The notes below the pieces were generated by a model. It saw only the letters and a program-made list of their open reading frames with translations, was not told the DNA's origin and did no database searches. From Novosphingobium sp. ZN18A2 (lineage in GTDB: Bacteria > Pseudomonadota > Alphaproteobacteria > Sphingomonadales > Sphingomonadaceae): DNA of 64,000 bases. The position numbers and the translations under genes are program-made. Location of the stretch: the NCBI RefSeq assembly GCF_036784765.1, contig NZ_CP136651.1, positions 2,232,001 through 2,296,000 on the forward strand, read 5' to 3'. How positions within the stretch are numbered: the stretch's first letter is position 1; each line of letters begins with the position of its first letter. Shown here in pieces: positions 28,264 through 38,880 of this stretch.

Positions 28264-28348
28264 GGTCCGATTCTGACATTTGCATCCCCGCCAGCCAGGT
28301 GGCGACCAATTTCAGAATAGATCCACCAGGACCGGTGTCCGGAGGAGG
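28264..28348 (+). ncRNA. Foldable leader before the DUF475 gene (cis-regulatory RNA candidate)
   Basis: Within the 136-bp gap after panB, ATTCTGA (28270-28276) pairs with TCAGAAT (28312-28318), and GGTCC (28264-28268) with GGACC (28329-28333). Inside is a hairpin CGCCA/TGGCG (28289-28293, 28300-28304). GGAC at 28329-28332 can instead pair with GTCC at 28337-28340, next to the ribosome-binding site GGAGGAGG (28341-28348). Two exclusive folds near the ribosome-binding site are what a switch would need. No known riboswitch consensus is visible. Confidence 0.4.
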
Positions 28349-28354
28349 TTCCGC

Positions 28355-29422
28355 TTGCTGCGCCAATATTATGGCTCATTGATATTCACACTGGCCTGCA
28401 TCGTGCTGGCCGTCGTCTATGGCTGGACCGAAACAGGCACCGTAACCGGCACACTTTCGCTGGTGTGGATCGTGGTCGTCCTGTCCATCCTCGAAGTGTC
28501 CCTCTCGTTCGACAACGCCGTGGTCAACGCCGCGGTGCTGGAGGACATGGACGAAGTCTGGCAGCGGCGATTCCTTACCTGGGGCATGGTGTTCGCGGTA
28601 TTCGGGATGCGGATCGTGTTCCCGCTGGCCATCGTGGCCATCGCGGCGGGTCTCGGCCCCGCCGAGGCGCTGCGCCTGTCGCTTGAACAGCCGCAGGAAT
28701 ACGAACGCATCGTCAGCAGCGCGCACGTGGGCATCGCCGGATTTGGCGGGGCGTTCCTTGCGATGGTGGGCCTCAGCTTCTTTTTCGACGGCGAAAAGGA
28801 CATCCACTGGATCACCGCCATCGAAAAGGCGCTGACCAAGATCAGCCATATCAAGGCCGCCGAAATCGGCTTTCTGCTGTTGGCGCTTTACGGCATTTCG
28901 TTGTTGCTGCCCGAACACGAGGCGCTGACCTTCCTTGTTTCGGGCATCCTCGGCATCGTCGCTTTCATTTCGGTCGAAGCGATCAGCACGGTTCTGGAAC
29001 TGAGCGACAAGGCACGCCAGGCGGCGGGGCTTGCGGTGCGATCTGGCCTTGGCGGGTTCCTCTACCTCAACGTGCTGGACGCATCGTTCAGCTTCGACGG
29101 CGTGATCGGCGCGTTCGCGCTGTCGAACAACATGGTGGTGATCGCGCTGGGCCTTTCCATCGGCGCGATGTTCGTTCGTTCGATGACGATCATGCTCGTC
29201 CGCCGGGGGACGCTTGGCGAATATCTTTACCTTGAGCACGGGGCGTTCTGGGCGATCATCGCGCTGGGTGGGATCATGCTCGCTTCGGCCCGCTGGCCCA
29301 TTCCCGAAACGGTTACGGGGTTGATTGGCGCGGTATTGATCGGCCTTTCGCTCTATTGGTCGATCCGGCACAACCGCCGCTGCGCAGAAGAGCGGGCGGC
29401 CGACTTTTCCGCGGCGGAATAA
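28355..29422 (+). CDS. DUF475/TerC-family membrane protein
   Basis: A 355-residue multi-pass protein. I set the start at a TTG (28355) because it has the strong ribosome-binding site GGAGGAGG 6 bases upstream and gives the compact N-terminus LRQYYGSLIFTLACIVL; the upstream frame has no such site. Family landmarks are VLSILEVSLSFDNAVVNAAV near the N-terminus and LNVLDASFSFDGVIGAFAL in the C-terminal half, each with acidic residues in the membrane. TerC relatives are associated with metal ion, often manganese, export, and with tellurite resistance. The ion here is unknown. It abuts the BASS transporter convergently, with the stops adjacent. A foldable leader precedes it. Confidence 0.87.
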   Translation: MLRQYYGSLIFTLACIVLAVVYGWTETGTVTGTLSLVWIVVVLSILEVSLSFDNAVVNAAVLEDMDEVWQRRFLTWGMVFAVFGMRIVFPLAIVAIAAGLGPAEALRLSLEQPQEYERIVSSAHVGIAGFGGAFLAMVGLSFFFDGEKDIHWITAIEKALTKISHIKAAEIGFLLLALYGISLLLPEHEALTFLVSGILGIVAFISVEAISTVLELSDKARQAAGLAVRSGLGGFLYLNVLDASFSFDGVIGAFALSNNMVVIALGLSIGAMFVRSMTIMLVRRGTLGEYLYLEHGAFWAIIALGGIMLASARWPIPETVTGLIGAVLIGLSLYWSIRHNRRCAEERAADFSAAE

Positions 29423-30394
29423 TCAGGCCGCCGCCGCGCGGTTCAGCCGCGTGGCCAGAGGTGCGCTGATCACCAGCTGGCTCAGGTGATAGACCAGCAC
29501 AGGCACCAGGATCATGCCCGCGACGTCCGGCTTGAACAACACGGCGGCAAGCGGCGCGCCCATCGCGATGGATTTCTGCCCGCCGGCGTAAAGCATCGTT
29601 ATCCGCGTCGGCCGGTCAAGGCGCAGCGCGCCGCCCAGCAACCATGCGCCGCCGAACCCCAGCACCAGGAACCCGGCGACCAGCGCCAGGACCAGCGCCC
29701 AGTCGCCCAGCGAAACCAGCGTCCACAATCCCGCGACGACCGCGCCCGAAAACGCGACATAGACCGCGATCGCGATCGACGTCCGGTCCATCCACGTGGC
29801 AAGCTGCCTGTGTTCGCGCACGATATGGCCGAACCGCCCCTGCGCGATCTGGCCGATGGCGAAGGGCAGCAGCAGGATCGTCGCGACCTTGACGATGCCC
29901 GACGCGTCGATACCGCCCGCCCTGCCTCCGGCAAGCGCGGTAAACAGCGGTGCGGTAACGAAAACGCCAAGGATATTGGTCACCGCCGCCGCAATCACCG
30001 AGGCGGCGACATTCCCGCCGGCAAGCGAGGAATAGGCAGTGGCGGACTGCACCGTGGACGGCAGTGCGCCCAGAAACAGGAAGCCCGTTGCCACCGTCAC
30101 CGGCAGGAACATTCCGGCAAGATGCGACAGGCCCAGCCCGGCAAGCGTCATCGCGCCGAACACCCAGGCGAGCAGCGGCGCAAGCAGGCGCAGGTTCGAC
30201 AATCCGGCAACGACCTCGCGGCGCGGCAGGCGCAGCCCGTTTAGCAGGAACAGCATGAAAACGGCCGTCGCGGAAACGAACTGCGCCACATCGTGCGCGC
30301 GCCCGCGCACCGGCGCTATCGTTGCCAGCACGATAGCGACGATCAGCAACCGGACCAGCGGGTCCGGCACCAGTCCCAGAACGCGGCGGACCAA
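29423..30394 (-). CDS. Bile acid:sodium symporter (BASS) family transporter
   Basis: A 323-residue inner-membrane protein with about nine to ten hydrophobic helices. The segments LFLGALPSTVQSATAYSSLA and ITMLYAGGQKSIAMGAPLAA correspond to the crossing region and substrate site of BASS/YfeH (SBF-like) carriers. Members take up bile acids, other organic acids or precursors with sodium. The start is a TTG at 30394: an in-frame stop lies just upstream and no ATG gives a complete N-terminus. It starts 3 bp after the stop of the racemase gene, so the two are one operon, which hints at the import of a branched or sterol-derived acid. Confidence 0.85.
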   Translation of the reverse strand: MVRRVLGLVPDPLVRLLIVAIVLATIAPVRGRAHDVAQFVSATAVFMLFLLNGLRLPRREVVAGLSNLRLLAPLLAWVFGAMTLAGLGLSHLAGMFLPVTVATGFLFLGALPSTVQSATAYSSLAGGNVAASVIAAAVTNILGVFVTAPLFTALAGGRAGGIDASGIVKVATILLLPFAIGQIAQGRFGHIVREHRQLATWMDRTSIAIAVYVAFSGAVVAGLWTLVSLGDWALVLALVAGFLVLGFGGAWLLGGALRLDRPTRITMLYAGGQKSIAMGAPLAAVLFKPDVAGMILVPVLVYHLSQLVISAPLATRLNRAAAA

Positions 30395-30397
30395 GCG

Positions 30398-31465
30398 TCA
30401 GCCAGCAGACTTGCCGGCCAGGCTTGGCTTGGGCGCGGGCGTTGCCGAAAAGCGGGGCGCGGGTGCGGGCATGACCATGCCGCCGTCCTCCACGAACGTA
30501 CCGCGTCCGGCGTTATGCGGATGGCCCGGCGCTTCGGTCAGGCTCAGGACCGGCGCGAAGCAGATGTCCGTGCCATCCATGATCGCGCACCATTCGTCGC
30601 GCGTCCTGGTCTTGAACAGAACCGTAAGCCTGTCCTTCAGCTCAGGCCAACGGCCCGCGTCCATCTGCGCGGTAAAATCGGGATCGTCGTTCAATCCGGT
30701 GTGTTCCATCAGCAGGGCATAGAACTGCGGCTCTATCGATCCAATCGATATCCACTTGCCGTCCGCCGTTTCATACGTGTCATAGAAGTGCGCGCCGGAA
30801 TCGAGCAGGTTCACGCCGCGCTCGTCCTTCCACATCCCGTTGCCCAGGAAGCTGAAAGTCATCGCCGAAAGGATTGCCGCGCCGTCTACCATCGCGCAAT
30901 CGACGACCTGGCCCTTGCCGGTGCCACGTGCGTTCAGGATCGCGGAAACGACGCCGAAGGCCATCATCATGCCGCCGCCGCCGAAATCGCCGACGGCATT
31001 GACGGGGAAGGTCGGCTTTTCGCCCTTGCGACCATAGCTGTGCAGCGCGCCCGACAGGGCGATATAGTTGATATCGTGCCCGGCAAGCGGGGCCATCGGG
31101 CCGTCCTGCCCCCACCCGGTCATGCGTCCATAGACGAGCTTCGGGTTGTCGGAGAGCAGCACGTCCGGCCCCAGGCCCAACCGCTCCATCACGCCGGGAC
31201 GGAACCCCTCCACGATGGCGTCGGCATCCTTCACCATGTCGCGGATACGGGCGATGGCGGACGCGTCCTTCATATCGAGTTCGATCCGCTCGCGATTGCG
31301 GTTCAGGATATCGCGGTTGCCATTGTCGCCAAAGCGGCCGGACGTTCCGGGGCGTTCGATCCGGATAACCCGCGCGCCATGATCGGCCAGCATCATGCAG
31401 GCGAATGGCCCCGGCCCGATTCCGGCGAATTCGATTACCGTAACACCTTCAAGAACCCCGGCCAT
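30398..31465 (-). CDS. Alpha-methylacyl-CoA racemase (CaiB/BaiF CoA-transferase family)
   Basis: Interconverts (R)- and (S)-2-methylacyl-CoA so that branched or sterol side chains can enter beta-oxidation. It has 355 residues in the CaiB/BaiF fold. The catalytic pair of the racemase branch is present: His130 in PMAPLAGHDINYIALSG and Asp160 in NAVGDFGGGG, matching His126 and Asp156 of the mycobacterial enzyme with a shift of 4. FAGIGPGPFACMMLADHGAR and SGRFGDNGNRDILNRNRERI are further family segments. AAGGGAGA lies 7 bases before the ATG. A palindrome lies at 31498-31509 in the promoter. Confidence 0.92.
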   Translation of the reverse strand: MAGVLEGVTVIEFAGIGPGPFACMMLADHGARVIRIERPGTSGRFGDNGNRDILNRNRERIELDMKDASAIARIRDMVKDADAIVEGFRPGVMERLGLGPDVLLSDNPKLVYGRMTGWGQDGPMAPLAGHDINYIALSGALHSYGRKGEKPTFPVNAVGDFGGGGMMMAFGVVSAILNARGTGKGQVVDCAMVDGAAILSAMTFSFLGNGMWKDERGVNLLDSGAHFYDTYETADGKWISIGSIEPQFYALLMEHTGLNDDPDFTAQMDAGRWPELKDRLTVLFKTRTRDEWCAIMDGTDICFAPVLSLTEAPGHPHNAGRGTFVEDGGMVMPAPAPRFSATPAPKPSLAGKSAG

Positions 31466-31497
31466 GCTTGCATCTCCCTTGATCTCAATGTCGATTT

Positions 31498-31509
31498 AAT
31501 CGCGCGATT
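31498..31509. promoter_or_regulatory. Palindromic operator candidate upstream of the racemase
   Basis: AATCGCGCGATT is a perfect 12-bp palindrome centred 39 bp upstream of the racemase ATG. With flanks it reads TTAATCGCGCGATTGA and matches 13 of 16 bases of the palindrome at 63679-63694. A TetR-family-type site is likely. Confidence 0.5.
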
Positions 31510-33359
31510 GAATTTCGCACTAGCCAAGGGAGAGCCGGGAAGTCGAGGACTATTTCCCCGTTTGTCGGTTCAACGGCCCTGCCGCATCGGCCTGGCGCAG
31601 AAGGTCGCGCGGAAGCGCGCCACCGTCACCGCCGCTTTTCAACGCCTGGCCATAGGCGCGTGCGGCAAACGGGCTGCCTGGCTGCGCGCGATAGGCAAGG
31701 CTGGCCAGATCCGTGGCGCGCGGAATGTCACCCTCTTCCAGCGCCATCGCCGAACGCTGCGCAAGCGATAGCGGGCCGCCCTGACTGCGCGCGGCAAGTG
31801 CGGCAAGAAGGCGCGACGCATCGTTCCAGCGCCCTGCCCGCGCGTCTCCGGCCGCAAGCAGGCGCATGGCCTCGATATCGCGGGGCTCGTGCGCAAGATA
31901 ACCGGCAGCGGCCGCATCGGCCTGCGCATCCTGCCCGGACGCACGCAGGGCGCCGACAAGGCGAGCCAGCAAATCCGCGCTGTGCCGTATCGCCATCGCC
32001 TTGCGGTAATCGGCAACGGCCCCGGCGGGATCGCCAGAGGCCACGCGCACATCGCCCACCAGCGCCTGCGCATCGGAAGAGCCCGGATTGGCGTTTCGCA
32101 GCACGATCGCCGCCTGCAGCGCGCGGTCGCTGTCTCCGGCGGCCAGAAGCGAGCGGATAAAGGGCACGGCATTGCCGGCCGCATAGGGCGCATCGGCATA
32201 GCTTATGGCAAGAACGCCAAGCGGCTGGCGCGCCTCCATCGGTGAAAACGGTGTCTGCACCGCCCCGACAACACGTTCCAGCAGCGGCGCTGCCCGCGCC
32301 CGCTCTCCCCGCTCTTCCAGCGCGCGGGCTGCCAGCGCCACGAGATAGGGCGACGCGCCGTCTTTCATCGCCTGGCCGCCGAAGCGGCGCAACAGATCTT
32401 CCCAGTCGCCGTCGCGCGCCAGTGCACGCGCCAGCAAATCGCGCGCGCGCAGATTGTCCGGCTGCATCCGCACCAGCCGGTCGAGGTATTCGATCGCAAG
32501 GTTGATGTTGCCCGCCCTGAATTCCAGCACGCCGTTGAGCAGGATCGCCCCCGCGCTGTCCCTGAGGGCGGTGCCCGTTTTCAGCATCAGGCGCCGCGCA
32601 AGGTCCGTCTCTCCGGCGCGCGCAGCCAGCACCGCCTGCAGGTAATACCCGCGCGGATTGCCCGGATCGGCCTTCATCAGCGCGCGCGTCGCGGCCAGCA
32701 TTTCGCGATAGCGGCCCGCATCGCCAAGCGTTGCCGCATATTCGGCGAGCAAACCCTTGTCGGCAGGCGCCAGGGCCAGCCCCCGTTCGAAAACCGCCAA
32801 TGCGGGGACAAGGCCGTGGCGTTCACGCACCATCAGTCCCAGCATCTCCAAAGCGCGCGGGTCTTGCGGGCCGAGTTGCGCCGCGCGCCGCGCTGCGTCG
32901 AATGCCTGGGCCTGCTCCCCTCCAAGGAAGCGCAGCCGCGCGATGTCCACCCACAACCGGGGATCGCGCGCATCGATGCGCAGAGCCTGGTCGAAAGCCT
33001 TGCCCGCTGCGGGCAGATCGCCCTGCGCGATGGCCAGTTCGCCGCGCGCACGCCAGCCAGACCCTTCGGTGCCCGGCGCGAAATGGCCATTTGCAAGAAC
33101 ATCCTGCGCGGCGTCGAGATTGCCTTCCAGCAAAAGCGCCTTGCCAAGGTAGGCCCGTGTCGCGTCGGCCGGAACACCGCGGCTTTCCGCTTCGCGCAAC
33201 GTCACTTCGGCGGTTACGCCATCCCCCGCCGCAATCGCCGCCCTTGCCCTGGCGATCGCCGCCGTCGCATCCGGCGCACCGTCCGCGCGCGCCGGGCCGG
33301 CCAATGCCAGCCCCGCCAGCGCCAGTCCGGCCAGCAGCCCCAGCGCGAGCGGGACGGGC

Positions 33360-34732
<1,373 letters not shown>

Positions 34733-34733
<1 letters not shown>

Positions 34734-36868
34734 CACGCTACCCTTGTTCCCTGATTGTTGTCAGTGCCGGCATCCTCGGCCTCGATCATCGTCGCCGCCG
34801 AAGAGAGCGGCAGGCGCACGCTGAAACGGCTGCCGATGCCTTCGCGGCTTTCGACATCGAGCCTGCCGTGCATTGCCCGCACCAGTTCGCGCGCTTCGAA
34901 TGCCCCGATGCCGAAGCCGTTCGGCTTCGACGAGACAAACGGCTTGAACAGCCGCGTGCGGACGAATTCCGCGCTCATGCCCGAACCGCTGTCGATCACG
35001 TCGATCCGCGCGAAAACACCGTCTATCGTGGCGTTCAGGAACACCGGAATGTCGCGCTGGCTGGCATCCAGCGCATTCTGCACAAGATGCTGCAGAACCT
35101 GTTCCAGCGTCTCACGGTCGGCCAGAACCTCACAATCCTGGCATTCCGATACATAGACACGCTGTCCGTCCGGGCCGTTGTATCGCGCCGCCACGGCTTC
35201 CAGCACGTCGCAGGCCGGAACCGGCCGGGTTCGACCGGCTCCGTTCTGGCCATAGCGCGAAAGGCGGGCAAGCAAGGCGTTCAGCTTTTCCGAAGCATTA
35301 TGCAGCGTCACCAGCATGTCGGCGCGGAAGGCGGGGTTGTCGGCATGGCGTTCTGCATTGCGCGACAGCAGCGAAAGCTGGCTGGCCAGGTTCTTGATAT
35401 CGTGCATGACAAAGGCGATGCGCCGGTTGAACTCGTCGAACCGGCTCGCCTCAAGCAGCGCGACCTGGCCTGCATGTTCCGCCAGATAGCTTGCCAGCTG
35501 CTGGCCCGCCACGCGCAACAGGTCGAAGTCTTCCCAGTCCAGCTTGCGGGCAATCGGCGGCCGGCCCAGTACCACCAGGCCGACCATGCGATCGAAGTGG
35601 AGCAAAGGCACCAGCGCCCAGGCGTTGCGGTCTTCGCGCAGCCAGTCGGGCACCGCGGCCGCCTCTCCGGCGTGGTCGATCCCGCTGCGCACCTCGTCCA
35701 GATCGACGATAAAGGTGCCGCGTTCGAAAAAGGCGATGGCGCCGGGCGGAAGCGCCTCTGCCGGAACATCGGCGGATCGCCATTGCCACCGCGCGCCCAG
35801 AACGAATTCACCCTGTTCTCCCGGTACGAGCAGAAGACCGTTCGCGCTGTCGGTAATATCGGCAATTGCCTGCACCAGCCGCTCGTTCAGCGGCGGCGCG
35901 CCGTTGCCCGCGCGGCCTATCGTCTGCGTGAAGCGCAGCCATTCGGACCGGTAATCGTAACGATGCTGGAAAAGGTGCTTGGCCACGGTAACTTTCAGCC
36001 AGGCCCGCAAGCGGCCCGAAGGCAGCAGCCAGACGCACAGCACCGTCGTGACCAGCGCGAACGCCAGTTGGGCAAGACGCCCCGCCCCGCCGCCGAACCA
36101 CGCCAGCGATTGCGCGGCGCCGACCATGACGATCAGGTAGATGCCGATAACCAGCAACGACAGCGACTGGAACGCCACCGTGCGCGAAGGCGAAAAACGC
36201 AAGGGCGCGCGCCGGCGCACCGCACCGATCGCCAGAAGCAGCGCCAGCGCAACCTGCGCCGCGCCGCGCATGGCCACCAGTTCCGGCGGGACGACCGACG
36301 CGAGATAGGCGATGGTGAAGAAGTTGAGGTCGTACCCCCACATCACCGCAAGTGCCGCACAGGTCCACCGCATCGTCGCGCGCTGGCGCGCCATCGAACG
36401 GGCATAAAGGTTGTGCACCAGCACCAGCGCCCCGATGGCCACCAGCAACCGGAACATCACGGAAAGCTGGAGGATCATGCCCTCCACCGCGTGCGCGCCT
36501 TCGAATTTCAGGCGCATGGCCAGCAGCACGGGCTGCATCAGTTCCACGAATGCAAGGGCCGCGATAACCGGACGGATGGGACGCAATCCCTGGTCGAGGT
36601 CATCTTCAGCGAACATCACGAAAAGCGTGGCGATCCAGGCAAGGTTGCGGGCGCTTTCGCCAACCTGTGCGGCCGTGGAAAACGCCCCTCCGGCTGCCAC
36701 CAGCAGGCACCAGCCAGCGGTAATGAACAGCGCGACAACCTGCATCCGCCCACCGGCAATCGTGCGGTCGCCGCGCTGCCACATCCACACCGCAAGCAGC
36801 GCGCAGCAGAAGGCCGCGCCAAGATGCGTCCACTGGCCGAAGCCGGTCCAGACAAACGGATTGCCCAT
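34733..36868 (-). CDS. prsK: PEP-CTERM-system histidine kinase PrsK
   Basis: A 711-residue sensor kinase with an N-terminal membrane domain of about eight helices (residues 15-280), a cytoplasmic GAF-like region (about 330-460), then the H-box FVMHDIKNLASQLSLLS with phospho-accepting His489, and an ATPase domain with the N-box LQHLVQNALDAS, IDVIDSGSGMSAEF and GFGIGAFEAREL. This architecture is that of the PrsK family which pairs with PrsR in exosortase/PEP-CTERM bacteria. The gene starts 4 bp after the sugar transferase stop and overlaps prsR by one base. Confidence 0.92.
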
Positions 36869-36872
36869 CGCC

Positions 36873-38258
36873 CTAGCGCGCTCCCTCGTGCCACAGCACG
36901 ACGCGCAGCGTCTGCAACAGGATCAGAAGATCCAGGAACGGCGTGTAGTTCTTCGCGTAATACAGATCGAATTCAAGCTTGTGGCGCGAATCCTCTATCG
37001 ACGCGCCATAGGGATAATTGATCTGCGCCCAGCCGGTGATGCCCGGCTTCACCATGTGGCGTTCGGCATAGAAGGGAAGCTGTTCTTCAAGATCAGAAAC
37101 GAATTCGGGCCGTTCCGGCCGCGGACCGACGAAGCTCATCTCGCCCTTCAGGACGCTCCACGCCTGGGGAAGTTCGTCTATCCGCACCTTGCGGATGAAA
37201 CGGCCGATGCGCGTGACGCGCGGATCGTTCTCCTGCGCGAACTGCGCGCCGCCCGCTTCGGCGTCGGTCCGCATCGAGCGCAGCTTGATCACCGCGAACG
37301 GTTCTCCGTAAAGCCCCACCCGCGTCTGGCGGAAGAACGCCGGACCTTTGCTGTCCAGCTTCACCAGAAGCGCGAACAGGCCAATGACGGGGAACGTGAT
37401 CGCAAGGATCAGCGTGGAAACCGAAACGTCGAAAACGCGCTTGAGCGCACTCGAAAACATCCGGCCCGATGAAAAACCGTCCGAAAAGATAAGCCAGCTT
37501 GGATTGACGGTATCCAGATCGACCCGCCCCGTCTCACGCTCGAGAAAGGTCGAAAAATCGTTCACGTGCACGCCGGTCGTCTTGATCCGCAGCAGGTCTT
37601 TCAGCGGCAGCGCGTTGCGCCGCTCTTCCAGTGCCAGGACCACCTCGCTCACGCCCAGGTTCTCGACGAAGCGCGTAAGGTTGTGGATGGCAGACCGGCT
37701 GATCGCCTCTTCCACGATGTGCGGTCCCTCGGTCATGCCGACATAGCCGACGATAGCGAAACCGGATTCCGGCCGCTCACCCAGCGCGCGCAGCCGGTCC
37801 GCGCGCTGCCCCGCGCCCAGTACCAGCACGCGGCGGCGGAATGCAGAGGTACCCAGCAAGCCGCCCAGCAGAAGGCGGACGGCGAACAGCAGCGCCATGG
37901 CGATGAACATCGCGTAAAACAGGTTCGACCGCCACAAGGTGTGGCTGGGAACAAGGAAATAGACCACGGACAGCGCGATGATGCCCATGCTGATCGCGAC
38001 CAGCAGGCGCGCCGTCGCATAGCGCATCGATCGCAACGCCTCCGACCCGTAAACCCCGACCGAAATCATCGCCGTCTGGATCAGCACGGAGAATATCAGC
38101 AAAGGGACCAGCCGATCCGCGAACGGGCCGAAATCCATGCCGATCTGCCGCGCACGCACGATCCAGCCCAGTTCGCCCGAAATCATCAGCAAAGCGAAAT
38201 CGAGCAGGCCGAGCAAGAGCACCGCGTGCGGTATGTAGTGCTTGAAAAGACGGATCAT
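36873..38258 (-). CDS. PEP-CTERM-associated polyprenyl-phosphate sugar-1-phosphate transferase
   Basis: A 461-residue bifunctional-looking priming transferase. Four or five N-terminal membrane helices, a CoA-binding-like Rossmann domain ([20 protein letters not shown] at about residues 143-162), a further helix ([20 protein letters not shown]) and the C-terminal WcaJ-type catalytic domain with [32 protein letters not shown] and [13 protein letters not shown]. It starts exopolysaccharide repeat-unit synthesis by putting a sugar phosphate on undecaprenyl phosphate. It is the first gene of the operon and two inverted repeats lie upstream. Confidence 0.92.
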   Translation of the reverse strand: MIRLFKHYIPHAVLLLGLLDFALLMISGELGWIVRARQIGMDFGPFADRLVPLLIFSVLIQTAMISVGVYGSEALRSMRYATARLLVAISMGIIALSVVYFLVPSHTLWRSNLFYAMFIAMALLFAVRLLLGGLLGTSAFRRRVLVLGAGQRADRLRALGERPESGFAIVGYVGMTEGPHIVEEAISRSAIHNLTRFVENLGVSEVVLALEERRNALPLKDLLRIKTTGVHVNDFSTFLERETGRVDLDTVNPSWLIFSDGFSSGRMFSSALKRVFDVSVSTLILAITFPVIGLFALLVKLDSKGPAFFRQTRVGLYGEPFAVIKLRSMRTDAEAGGAQFAQENDPRVTRIGRFIRKVRIDELPQAWSVLKGEMSFVGPRPERPEFVSDLEEQLPFYAERHMVKPGITGWAQINYPYGASIEDSRHKLEFDLYYAKNYTPFLDLLILLQTLRVVLWHEGAR

Positions 38259-38328
38259 CTGGCCTTCGACACTCTGCGTTCCGGCCCATTTCCGGGCCTT
38301 TCCACCGTCCTAGGGCCAAGGCGTAAAA

Positions 38329-38345
38329 TGTCGGTAAATCTGACA
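38329..38345. promoter_or_regulatory. Inverted repeat upstream of the sugar transferase
   Basis: TGTC at 38329-38332 and GACA at 38342-38345 flank 9 bases. A second repeat, TACA-TTT-TGTA, follows at 38363-38373. Both lie within 115 bp of the operon's first start codon and could bind PrsR. I see no clear sigma54 -24/-12 element. Confidence 0.35.
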
Positions 38346-38384
38346 GCGCCCGGATGCGGGGCTACATTTTGTAAACCACGCAAA

Positions 38385-38412
38385 GGCGCGCGCCGCCGTG
38401 GCAGCGCGCGCC
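38385..38412 (-). terminator. GC-rich hairpin after the small membrane gene
   Basis: GGCGCGCGC (38385-38393) pairs with GCGCGCGCC (38404-38412). On the minus strand it is followed by TTTG and lies 40 bp after the stop of the gene at 38453. Confidence 0.55.
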
Positions 38413-38452
38413 GTGCAAGGTCTGTCTGTCGAAAAGTCTTACAGCGCGGCGA

Positions 38453-38737
38453 TCAGTTTTCGCCGACCTTCTCCGCGGCTGTCTGGGCTGCATCGCCCAC
38501 CTTCTGCGCCGCCGTGCCCACGTCCTTTGCAGCCCCGGCGATGGCGTTGTCCTTCGCGGCTTCGCTGCCGCTGGCGTTCGCGAAAAGATAGATGCCGACG
38601 GCCAGCGCCGCGACAAGGACGATGGCAATCACCCAGCCGGCACCGCTCGATCCGCCGCCGCTTTCCTTTATTACCGTGGTATGCGTATGCGTGTTTCCAC
38701 CGGGTTCGTTTACCTCTGTCGTGCGCTCTTCGGTCAT
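38453..38737 (-). CDS. Small single-pass membrane protein, Ala/Lys-rich tail
   Basis: A 94-residue protein: a polar Thr/Glu-rich N-terminus (MTEERTTEVNEPGGNTHTHT), one membrane helix (WVIAIVLVAALAVGIYLFA at about residues 35-53) and an Ala/Lys/Asp-rich tail that looks like an amphipathic helix, as in small stress-related CsbD-like proteins, without clear homology. The ATG at 38737 is preceded by GGGGATGA. A TTG one codon upstream would add one residue. It is divergent from the patatin-like gene and has its own terminator. No function can be stated. Confidence 0.7.
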   Translation of the reverse strand: MTEERTTEVNEPGGNTHTHTTVIKESGGGSSGAGWVIAIVLVAALAVGIYLFANASGSEAAKDNAIAGAAKDVGTAAQKVGDAAQTAAEKVGEN

Positions 38738-38880
38738 CAATTCATCCCCTTCGTATCGCTTGTCGTTGCGGGATAAACATCCGAAACGGCGTCAAGGTTC
38801 CGCCCGTTCGCGCACAGAGCATCCGAAAGAGTGCCTGTTACGGGTGGCAGCCGCGCCGCTTCCCTGCCATGCTGGCAACC

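Noticed and set aside
28261..28340. An insertion-sequence remnant with ATTCTGA/TCAGAAT ends
   Set aside because: The ends are only 7 bp and enclose 35 bases; no transposase fragment or target duplication is visible.
28219..28354. A yybP-ykoY manganese riboswitch before the DUF475 gene
   Set aside because: The family suggests it, but the conserved loops of that riboswitch are not present. I report the pairing as an unclassified leader instead.
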